This document shows positions 55,973-64,000 of a stretch of DNA of 64,000 nucleotides, piece after piece; the stretch's first letter is position 1; each line of letters starts with the position of its first letter. This stretch comes from Lutraria lutraria (lineage: Eukaryota; Mollusca; Bivalvia; Venerida; Mactridae): assembly GCA_964023205.1 (NCBI GenBank), contig OZ026848.1, forward strand, positions 29,189,912 to 29,253,911. The letters run 5' to 3'. The notes beneath the pieces are model-generated. The model saw nothing but the letters and a program-made list of their open reading frames with translations, had not been told where the DNA came from and made no database searches. Both the position numbers and the translations under genes were made by a program.

Positions 55973-56560
55973 ATGAACATCTCAAACTTAATGAATGCCC
56001 CCCTGCCCTTTAATGAAGCCCCACTCTCTGATGATGCCCCCCCCCCTGATGACTGTCTCACTCCTAATGAATGTCCCTATCTTAATGAATGTACCTTGAC
56101 TAATGAATGTCCCTATCTTAATGAATGTACCTTGACTAATGAATGTCCCTATCTTAATGAATGTACATTGACTAATGAATGTCCCTATCTTAATGAATGT
56201 ACCTTGACTAATGAATGTCCCTATCTTAATGAATGTACCTTGACTAATGAATGTCCCTTTCTTAATGAATGTACCTTGACTAATGAATGTCCCTATCTTA
56301 ATGAATGTACCTTGACTAATGAATGTCCTATCTTAATGAATGTACCTTGACTAATGAATGTCCCTTTCTTAAGAATGTACCTTGACTAATGAATGTCCCT
56401 TTCTTAATGAATGTACCTTGACTGATGAATGTCTCCATCTTAATGAAAGTACCTTGACTAATGAATGTCCCTATCTTAATGAATATACCTTGACTAATGA
56501 ATGTCCTATCTTAATGAATGTACCTTGTCTAATGAATGACCCTATGTTAATGAATTCCCT
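55973..56560. repeat. 36-bp minisatellite, about 13 copies, with diverged edges
   Basis: The unit TTAATGAATGTACCTTGACT + AATGAATGTCCCTATC consists of two related 18-bp halves. It gives a cysteine-bearing frame (NECPYLNECTLT)n for 125 codons, broken by single-base losses (GTCCTATC near 56320 and 56505) and by TTAAGAATG near 56369. Edge copies carry GATGATGCCCCCCCCCC. The frame breaks argue against a protein. Confidence 0.9.
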
Positions 56561-57061
56561 TTCACTAATGAGCCCCTCCACTGATGAAAGTCTCTACCTT
56601 AATAAATGCCCCTCCCTAACCATTTCTGAGATATGTGCAAAATTGCGACTCACCGTGGATGTTTTAATGATCTGTCAAATATACAATGCATCTGAAATTT
56701 TTTTCTTACAAAAAAAACCAGACAAACAAACCAAACATTTTGGGGCTGTTTATTAGGAAATGTTTGGTAGTTCAAAGAGGAGACATTTCACTTGCTGTAA
56801 CTGTTTCATAACATAGGTTCTTAAAGTGGTATTTGTAGTAAGTTGGTTTTAATGGCAGTCTTATTAAAAATCAATGTCAATAGTTGGCAATTCTTGTCAT
56901 ATTCAGACATAAACTTACATTAAACAGATTCTTGTAAAGATAGATCATTTAGTCTGTAGCCATGATTTGTGGCTTTGTCTTCTTTGATTGTGAATTTAGA
57001 TTGGTAGTTTAGTAGTATGGTATTATTGTTTGTATAAATAAATTTGCTGTGAGATTTTCCA
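56561..57061. other. No recognised feature
   Basis: It contains the decaying end of the 36-bp array and AT-rich sequence. Confidence 0.5.
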
Positions 57062-57131
57062 GCCAATTAGCTCAGTTAATAGAGCATCTGACTCACAAGC
57101 TGGAGGTCTTTGGTTCAAGCCCGCATTAGGT
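57062..57131 (+). mobile_element. tRNA-like sequence (tRNA pseudogene or SINE head)
   Basis: GCCAATTAGCTCAGTTAATA, GAGCATCTGACTCACAAGCT, GGAGGTCTTTGGTTCAAGCC, CGCATTAGGT is a relative of 24000-24071 with a good B box but poor acceptor pairing. Both are followed by ACATTAYTT, which suggests a shared retrotransposed source. Confidence 0.6.
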
Positions 57132-58744
57132 ACATTACTTATTTAAGAGGTTATTTTTACCAGTACATGAGAATGAAGAAATGTTGATATTTCATGAAAA
57201 ATGTCACAAAGGAAAGGATTTTGCCACTCCCTCTAAAGGCCAATGGAAATTTAAATGTCTTTAAGATGTTGTAGTATTTAAAAACTTTTGTTGCTAGTCA
57301 ATTGGGAATCTGAAAAATCATTTTTTCCTTTAACTTTCCTTCTATGATAAAGATTTCATTAGTGTTGTAATTGATAAGCAAAATTAATGTCAAGGTCACA
57401 GAGATTTCTATATTTGTTTCTTCCCAATTAAGGTAGCACCTCATGTTTATTTCTAGATTTTGTGACCTCTACCTTACAAGGAGGTAGATGGGTGTATTTA
57501 TTATAATTGGTTTTAAACATAATGTGTTTTGGCAATATTTATTTTGGCTTCAGTTCACCATAGTTGATTATTACTGATGATGGCATCTAGTGTATTATCA
57601 AATACCTGTAGTATTAAATGTTATACTGCATCAGTGTTGTTACAAATGAAGTAGATGGTAGTAGAACAGGCATTTAGGACCTTGACCAACTTCTGTTCTG
57701 TTATGTCCCTAACTCTAGTTAATGGCGCTTTTATTCTGGGTTAGAGACCTGGCAGGCTTTAAGCAAGAGTGGGCTTTGCTAGCTAAGCAAGAGGATCTGG
57801 CAGGTTGAACTCAGGGAACCTGGTGGTTGAAAAAGAGGAACCTGGTTAGAGAAAGAAAACTGGTCGGTTGGGCAATGAGGTTGGTTAAGCTAAGGGGACC
57901 TTGCTGTTTGAGGCTGGCTTGAATGTGAAATAATCTTACCCTTTGAAATAGAAGCTGTTTTACTGCTTAGCTTTTGGTTTGCAGATGCAGTATACATGTT
58001 CTTGTTGACAATTTGGTTGAAGACATAAAATCTACGACCAATATTCCTCGACCATTGACCATTCATGTGGAGTAGTTATTTGAGGAGAATAAGTTTAGCA
58101 CCCCCCGACTCCCCCACCCCCGTAAAAATTATTATTTACATTGCTTAAACCTTCAGACAGATTGCTCTGTGTCTCAACGGGTTTCCAACAGATGAGTAAT
58201 TGAAATAAGAGACTGACTGATATTTGCGTAGAGATTAACTTTTAAACATGCCGTCTTTGATACATTATTTTAATGTTAAATTATTCAACAAGTTTATTGT
58301 TCTTGAATTGATGCCTGCTTGGTTAAATGTAAATATTATTGATCAGGAATATTTCATTATTCTCTTTGTCATTAAAATAAGTCTGTTATTTGAAGTCAAC
58401 TTTATGTCCCAAGTTTTGTTGTTCAAAGAATTTCTGTATACTTTTGTAGGCTTTTTATAGCTTCTTTTATGTTTCTAGTGGTTTCTTGACTGGTTGGTGT
58501 AAATTCAAGTTAAAAGTCTCAAAAACAGAATTTGGAGACCAGTCTGGAATTGTGAGTTATCCAATTGGTCAAGTTTAAGTTGTATGAAATCAGAAACAGC
58601 CAATTAGATGCTAGTTTCGTGACCCAGATCTTTGTGCTAAGGTCTTCCTTGAAAAATGTTATGTTACGCTGTCTACTCACCAGAAAGGACCTATCCAACA
58701 TTTTTTAGCCTCACAGTTAAAATATAATGTGACTGTAATATCAC
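57132..58744. other. No supported gene
   Basis: A GGTTGA/CCTGGT-rich patch at 57740-57920 (repeated CTGGCAGGTT, CTGGTCGGTT, CTGGTGGTTG) is weakly repetitive. The frames at 58248-58460 and 58519-58701 are AT-rich and unsupported. Confidence 0.45.
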
Positions 58745-58960
58745 AGTGCTTGACTTGTAACCTGGCAACCAGGTTAAAGCAGGTCATATCTTTTATGAAA
58801 ATTTGAAAAAAAGTTGATTTTCCTCCATTGGTTGCTGGTTTCTTGTGGAATGGTTAGTTAGAATGCAATCCTGGATAACTGGTAATTAAGGTGAACCGGC
58901 CGCTGTATATGATTGAAGTATAATTGTTGAAAAATGGTGTTAAACCAACTGAAAATAAAA
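58745..58960 (+). mobile_element. SINE-D copy, head degraded
   Basis: GTGCTTGACTTGTAACCTGG, CAACCAGGTTAAAGCAGGTC, GGTTGCTGGTTTCTTGTGGA, GGTTAGTTAGAATGCAATCC, GGTGAACCGGCCGCTGTATA and TTGAAAAATGGTGTTAAACC follow SINE-D from the anticodon region to the 3' end. Confidence 0.75.
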
Positions 58961-59224
58961 GCTACACTATAGTGACTATGGCAACATAGCAATTTATGCT
59001 TATTGAATATTAAATGAGGAGTTATAGTTCTGGAATACTAGTGACTGATAATAGCATTATTTGAAACTATTTCATGTCTACTACAATTTGTACCACATGA
59101 GCCTAGAATCTTGTCAATGTATATCCTCATGAATCATCAGTGTTAATGTAATTGTATGTCTTCAACATGTGTTCTAGCCACTGGCTGGTGGATGTATTAT
59201 GTGCAAAGATATGCTTACACAAAG

Positions 59225-59450
59225 AATCTCTCAACTACAGTGCAACCTCTCTAAAGCAACACCTTTTGGGAGCAGAAAAAAATTATGTTGTTGTTGCTGT
59301 TGAGGTTAAATTTACAGTTAAATTGTGGAGTGGAAAAAATTGCTCAAGAGAGGGTCACTCTGAAGAGGTTGTACTTGATCATAAGAATTTCTTACTTAAG
59401 TCAGTTGGACAGTTTGCCCAAAATATATTCTGTATAAGGAAATTGTAAAT
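59225..59450 (+). repeat. Possible dispersed element starting CTACAGTGCAACCTCTCTAA
   Basis: The start resembles the TACAGT-CAACCT type of terminal repeat. A 98-codon frame (59152-59448) runs through it without splice support. Only one end is visible. Confidence 0.3.
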
Positions 59451-59494
59451 TACGAAGAAGTAAACAATACTTGTACAATTATAAGTTTTATAGT

Positions 59495-59640
59495 AATCCC
59501 TTTGTCTGTCTTTAGTCTGTCCGTCTGTCTGTCCGGAGTTTTTGCTCTGTAACATTAACTTCATGGAGAGTTTTCGTATTTTATACCCTCCTACCTGGAG
59601 AGTATCCATGTTATATACCCTCCTTTGTGGAGAGTATCAA
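59495..59640 (+). repeat. GTCTGTCCGTCTGTCTGTCC repeat fragment
   Basis: TTGTCTGTCTTTAGTCTGTC passes into CGTCTGTCTGTCCGGAG; then ACCCTCCTACCTGGAGAGTA and ACCCTCCTTTGTGGAGAGTA form a short diverged tandem pair. Confidence 0.6.
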
Positions 59641-60325
59641 CTTCTTTTGGATGTTGATAATTACTTAAATTTTGTGGTTTTCTAGTATGGTCATCTCAAA
59701 TAGTAAACAAGATTACTGGTATACATGTAAGACCTTGAATGAGAAAGGTGTTTATGTGTTTGTTCATTACAGCAAATCTAATTGTACATTATATTACCTA
59801 ATTATCAAACAAGCTTTTGTATAAAAATATTTGAATTTCAAATGTGATACAAATGCCAGCATGTTGTATTTTTAATTTAAAATTTTATACTGAGCCTACA
59901 CAATTGATTTTCCTTGCAATGAGTATTTACTTTATGAAAGTATATAAATATTTATTTAAATTTACCATTTTTTGAAAAATATAGTCAAATGTAAACACTT
60001 TAAAAGAGCACTTTACATGTACTTGTATTGAAATTTTGAAGCATTTGTTAAATAAATATAATCATTATAGTTGCTGTTATAGAATTCAGGCTGAATAAAA
60101 CATTTGTAATCAATGTATAGCTGGGTGTAATACTTATCTGTCCTATGATATGATAACCTTGTGTGAAGTAAGAAGTAAAATGTAACACCCAAGGTAACCC
60201 ACTTCAGGTAACTTTTTTTAAAAACTTGAAAAATCTTGCAGTTTGTTAACATCACAGATATTTGATTATAACACATGGCAAAAATTCCCTATTTTATCCA
60301 TTCAAATAGAATTCATGGAAACATT
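59641..60325. other. No recognised feature
   Basis: AT-rich sequence without supported elements. Confidence 0.5.
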
Positions 60326-60755
60326 TTTTTTGCCCCAGCATCTATGATGTCGGGGCATATAGTGATTGTCCTGTCTGTCCGTCTGTCTGTGCGTCCGTGC
60401 GACGTTAAGTAGATTTTACCGTTTCGTCTAGCATCAATACTACTGACTAGAACACTTTGATACTTACACAGTGTTTGTTACGACCATTCTCAATACACTG
60501 ACTTCATCCAACCTCACTTTGACCTTGACCTTGACTTAATTTGGACTTAGAATGATTCTGTACCAGGTTAAGTAGAAGTTACAGTTTAGTCTAGAATCAA
60601 TACCACTTGCTAGAACACTTTGATACTTATAAGGTTGTTGCTTATGATCATTCTCATCCACCCATAATTATCAAACATCCACTTTGACATTGACCTTGTT
60701 CAAATGGGTTATTGTTCACAAGCATGCCACCGGGGGCATGTGTGTTTATTGATTA
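60326..60755 (+). repeat. Dispersed mollusc-type repeat, long copy
   Basis: GCCCCAGCATCTATGATGTC, GTCCTGTCTGTCCGTCTGTC, then two related halves each with CTAGAACACTTTGATACTTA and CACTTTGACNTTGACCTTG. The end GCCACCGGGGGCATGTGTG is palindromically related to the GGGGCATA start. Confidence 0.65.
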
Positions 60756-61261
60756 TTGCACTGTCCTTGCATATTTCATGTTTAGTTCATGAAGTATGAA
60801 TAACTGTTTGACAGGGGGAAACAAACAATAGAATATAAGCACTAAGTAATATTCTTGCTTACCGATGACTGATGACCAGTCATCATGAAAAACATTACAG
60901 AACCTAAACACTGGACATCAGTCCAGTAAAAATGTTAACTTGACTGGATCAAATGAACTTTTAGAGGACCAAAATTTAAACAAAAAATATTTTTAGCTGA
61001 TATTTTCACTGAAGTAAAGAAAAAAACTTATTTTTTGTTCTGAAATACAATAAGATTATCACTAAAAAATTCACTGGACCGAGGCCCATTGCTAAATTTG
61101 AAGACTTGATGACACTGTTTATGATGTCAAAATGGCTTTGTATTTACAGATTAACTACAGGAGACTTGTTCATTATCTTAATTGGGCAACAGTCTAAATT
61201 AAGTTTGTTGAAACTTTTTTGAGATCAGAAATGATTGTTTGCTTTTATTGAAGAGCTTAAA
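60756..61261. other. No recognised feature
   Basis: AT-rich; ACTGATGACCAGTCAT at about 60869-60884 is a small inverted repeat. Confidence 0.45.
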
Positions 61262-61530
61262 TTAGATACAGGAGTACCGGGCATTTATATGTCCCTACTT
61301 GTATTTCAAATAGATTTTACTTGTTGTTTATAGTGCCCGTTGTCAAGCCCCGATCTATGCCTCACTCCTTTCCTGTGATTTTCTGAACAAAGTACTTGGC
61401 TCAGTGGTTGGGATGGGGACACTGAAAATGTAACCCTTAGAACTGATATAAAAAAGGCAGAGCCCATGAACCCATAACCTTTCGTTTAGTAGTCTAGCTT
61501 GTTACCACTGAACTATCCATCACCCCTACA
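61262..61530 (-). mobile_element. SINE-C copy, minus strand
   Basis: The reverse complement shows a degraded tRNA-like head near 61470-61530, GTCCCCATCCCAACCACTGA, AAAATCACAGGAAAGGAGTG and ATAAATGCCCGGTACTCCTG. Confidence 0.75.
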
Positions 61531-61849
61531 CTATTTCTTAAGAGTCTGGAAAGAAATTACATCATCGAAGATATAATATTTGCAGTTAAAAACCATCAGT
61601 TATCACAACCATATGTGTATCCCCAATACTGAATGAGTTGTAAAATAACTATTGTAATCCGTGATCATATCAAACTGATTGTTTAATAATCTTTACTGAC
61701 ATATGGCAATCATTTGTGGTAATTTTATATAGATATAAGTCTGTGTAATAATTGCTGTTGCTGACTTGAAAGAATCCATAATTACGTGAACAATCATTAA
61801 TTTGAACCTTGTTACATTCCCACTCGGAAACCTTTTTTTTCAAGGGACA
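61531..61849. other. No recognised feature
   Basis: AT-rich sequence between two SINEs. Confidence 0.5.
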
Positions 61850-62330
61850 CTACTCTTACAGACTTGGAAACTCTTGGCCAACTACGGTATTTGGATTTGT
61901 TACCCAGAGATCCAGGTTCGATTCCCGGTTGTGGCAGGTCATACACTTCCATGTAAAATTGACAACAATTAATGTCGATATTCCACAACATGTGGAGATG
62001 TTGCTGGTTCCCTGTGGAAGGTTCAGTTGATCTTCCACAACATGTGGAGATGTTGCTGGTTCCCTGTGGAAGGTTCAGTTGATCTTCCACAACATGTGGA
62101 GATGTTGCTGGTTCCCTGTGGAAGGTTCAGTTGATCTTCCACAACATGTGGAGATGTTGCTGGTTCCCTGTGGAAGGTTCAGTTGATCTTCCACAACATA
62201 TGGAGATGTTGCTGGTTCCCTGTGGATTTGGTTAAGTTAGTACTTGTGAATACGGTCCAGGATAAATTTGTTAGGTAAATCAACCACTATATATAACTGA
62301 AGGATTGTTGAAAAACAGAATTAAATATGA
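61850..62330 (+). mobile_element. SINE-D copy enlarged by an internal 52-bp array
   Basis: The head has a perfect GGTTCGATTCC B box at 61915-61925. GGCAGGTCATACACTTCCAT matches the 53.4-kb copy; after the array come GGTTAAGTTAGTACTTGTGA, ACGGTCCAGGATAAATTTGT, TAGGTAAATCAACCACTATA and GAAGGATTGTTGAAAAACAG, the family's 3' domain. Overlapping frames on both strands here come from the SINE and its array. Confidence 0.85.
61981..62227. repeat. 52-bp tandem array inside SINE-D, 4.7 copies
   Basis: TTCCACAACATGTGGAGATG starts copies at 61981, 62033, 62085, 62137 and 62189, followed by TTGCTGGTTCCCTGTGGAAG, GTTCAGTTGATC. Copies are almost identical, and only the last has ACATATGG. TTCCACAACATGTGGA is itself near-palindromic. 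Confidence 0.95.
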
Positions 62331-62826
62331 TTAGGCATTCAAAATCGAACCTATCTTAGCCCACATTGCACCACTGAAAATGCTTGCATATATAGGTGGA
62401 ATACTTTGAAAAAGCAATGTTTGAGGCCCATTTTTCATTCTGGCTTTAATAAACCTTTGATGTGTGTTTATTGAGACTGATTTCAATGGTGGAGTATTGA
62501 AATATTTGTGTTTTTTGACTGAATGGACTTGAAGATAGGTTTATAGGTGTTATGTTTTGTACCATTTATCAACGTTATCTTAGCTGTGTTTGATGAATGG
62601 TTGACCTAACATGTAGTCCCTGGATATCACTGAGTACTTATTTTGTTCTTCAGCCATTATACACAGTTAGATATTTGGTACATTAGGACCTTGGATGTTA
62701 TGTCTTGTTTAATTATATCACAATAAATTAGTGCCTCTTAAGGTTTTTATATGCTCCACCACTGTGCCTTCCTTGGCTTAAGATAAAAAACTTGAGATAC
62801 GTCTCCAATCTCAACTCATTTTTTAC
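62331..62826. other. No recognised feature
   Basis: AT-rich flank between SINE-D and the hAT-like element. Confidence 0.5.
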
Positions 62827-63298
62827 TAGGGCTATGGATCGTCAGGTAAGTGGTGATCCGATCCAATCCACGATTCAACATTTATGATCCACAAATCGAA
62901 TCACAAATCTTCCGATTCATCAAGTAACCCATCTAAAACTTCAACATTGCAGTTCTGAAGGCAGCTTGATTTAGTTTTCTTTTAGGAATAATGAAGTAAA
63001 TCAATATCAATTGTTCTATGGCTTAAATTTATATGTACTCCCTTCCAATTAATGAATTTACCAGCATCAGCCTGTGACCCATTATTTAAAGATCCAATTG
63101 GACCTCTTGGCAAACAAAGCAGTCCTCAATGAGACAAGATATATTCAGAGAAAAGGAAATTGTTAAGAACAAAGAATACACTTTATGTTAAAAAATCAAG
63201 ATCATGAACCACGAATCTCAGTAATGACGATTATTCATACTTGATTTTTCAATTTTATTTGTGATTACCCGAGTACTCTGATACTCGACACAACCCTA
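62827..63298. mobile_element. 472-bp hAT-like non-autonomous element
   Basis: Short inverted ends TAGGGCTATG and (complement) TAGGGTTGTG are flanked by TTTTTAC at 62820-62826 and 63299-63305, a 7-bp match within the usual 8-bp size for hAT. The interior has GATCCGATCCAATCCACGAT and related GAT-rich phrases. No transposase frame is present. Confidence 0.65.
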
Positions 63299-63305
63299 TT
63301 TTTAC

Positions 63306-64000
63306 AAGCTATTTCAGAATATTTGGAAGCTTGTCTAAGGAATGAATGTTGCTTTTCTCTGGAGTTTAATGCAGCATCAACATCTTTCCTTGCTTTAACC
63401 CAGTCATACACCTGGATTATAAGTCCCAACTTACCACAAAGCTACATGCAGCTGCAAATACACCATCATGGCAAACATGAATAAACAAACATGAATATTT
63501 AGATTACATTGACATGTTTGAGTGGAAAAAAATCATATACTTCACTGTTTCAAATTGAACTCCACACTTATTGGTTAAGTATGACTCACCTTCAAATAGA
63601 ATTAACAAGTTAAATGTTTGTACAGCGCAAAATCGCATCCGGCAATTCAATACTAGAGTGTGGCCTATGTTACATTTTTTATCAGGATGTGCGAAGTTTC
63701 AGATCAAACAAATTTGTTATTTTGACTTAACTGATCCCGAAACTAAAGTGATCATCTACTCCATCAAAAATACAAGCTGTTGATGTTTCATGAATCTCAT
63801 GAATCTGGTCATATGGTTCTACAGTTCACGAGGTACTCTATATGTAGTCCCTGTTTCCACCCTAAAATTAAAATCAGGGGAAACTATCACCTCGATGTAT
63901 CAGACGTTGCAATATCTGCTGGAATGCATTTAAAATATTTAAATAAAGTCTCCAAAAATAATATACTCCGTTGTCTGAGGGTACGTTGTCGTAAAAACCT
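63306..64000. other. No recognised feature up to the window end
   Basis: AT-rich; the 70-codon frame at 63571-63783 has no splice or family support. The sequence is cut by the window edge. Confidence 0.45.

Noticed and set aside
59152..59448. 98-codon frame on the + strand
   Set aside because: It crosses what looks like the end of a dispersed repeat and has no ATG or splice context in keeping with an exon.
1..64000. Bacterial or viral gene cluster, defence system or biosynthetic locus
   Set aside because: No continuous genes, no ribosome-binding-site-spaced frames, and SINEs, introns and minisatellites throughout show eukaryotic nuclear DNA.

Overview
The window looks like non-coding-dominated nuclear DNA of a eukaryote, most likely a mollusc and probably a bivalve. 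There are no bacterial-type operons. The sequence is AT-rich, long reading frames occur only inside tandem repeats, and the dispersed repeats have a style common in mollusc genomes: short units carrying 'GTCTGTCCGTCTGTCTGT' and 'GGTCAAAGGTCAAGGTCAC', tRNA-headed SINEs and small inverted-repeat elements. The species assignment is inference; no marker gene is present.

Only two segments look like real protein-coding exons, both on the + strand: 23493-23684 (64 codons, ending at a GTAAGT donor) and 54937-55134 (66 codons, ending at a GTAATA donor). Each has an in-frame stop upstream of its ATG, each ends in phase 0, and they lie 31 kb apart. They could be alternative first exons of one gene with exons beyond the right edge, or first exons of two genes. 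I do not recognise either peptide. The rest reads as intron or intergenic DNA.

Mobile DNA: at least four tRNA-derived SINE families, called A-D here, with several copies each on both strands and a related 3' domain; about eleven copies of a roughly 180-bp inverted-terminal element starting near 'TACAGTCAAACCTGTG' (called MITE-1 here); a 316-bp fold-back flanked by TTAA; a 444-448-bp element with a TTAGGGT target duplication; a 472-bp hAT-like element; a 502-bp element with 30-bp terminal repeats; and several older dispersed repeats.

Tandem repeats are the dominant theme. Main arrays: 27 bp (3.5-4.15 kb), 29/30 bp (4.65-5.67 kb), 20 bp (9.05-10.38 kb), 43 bp (11.9-12.35 kb), 28 bp (13.0-13.56 kb), 58-bp-based with higher-order structure (19.0-22.7 kb), 21 bp (27.1-27.57 kb), 35 bp (30.84 kb), 17 bp (31.55-32.25 kb), 74 bp (34.58 kb), 40 bp (41.27-42.26 kb), 36 bp (56.05-56.54 kb) and 52 bp (61.98-62.23 kb). 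Several were clearly born inside transposable elements: the 28-bp, 35-bp and probably 17-bp arrays inside MITE-1, the 52-bp array inside a SINE-D, and the 74-bp array from terminal repeats like those of the 38.1-kb element. One MITE-1 copy at 55.4 kb shows what looks like the first step, a perfect 18-bp duplication.

I found no new enzymatic, defence or RNA-guided system. The strongest points are the repeat-birth series inside named elements, the TTAA insertion with a natural empty-site control beside it, the in-register cluster of TCATGTGA sites at 12 kb, the 188/420/478-bp higher-order satellite, and the pair of phase-0 initiating exons.
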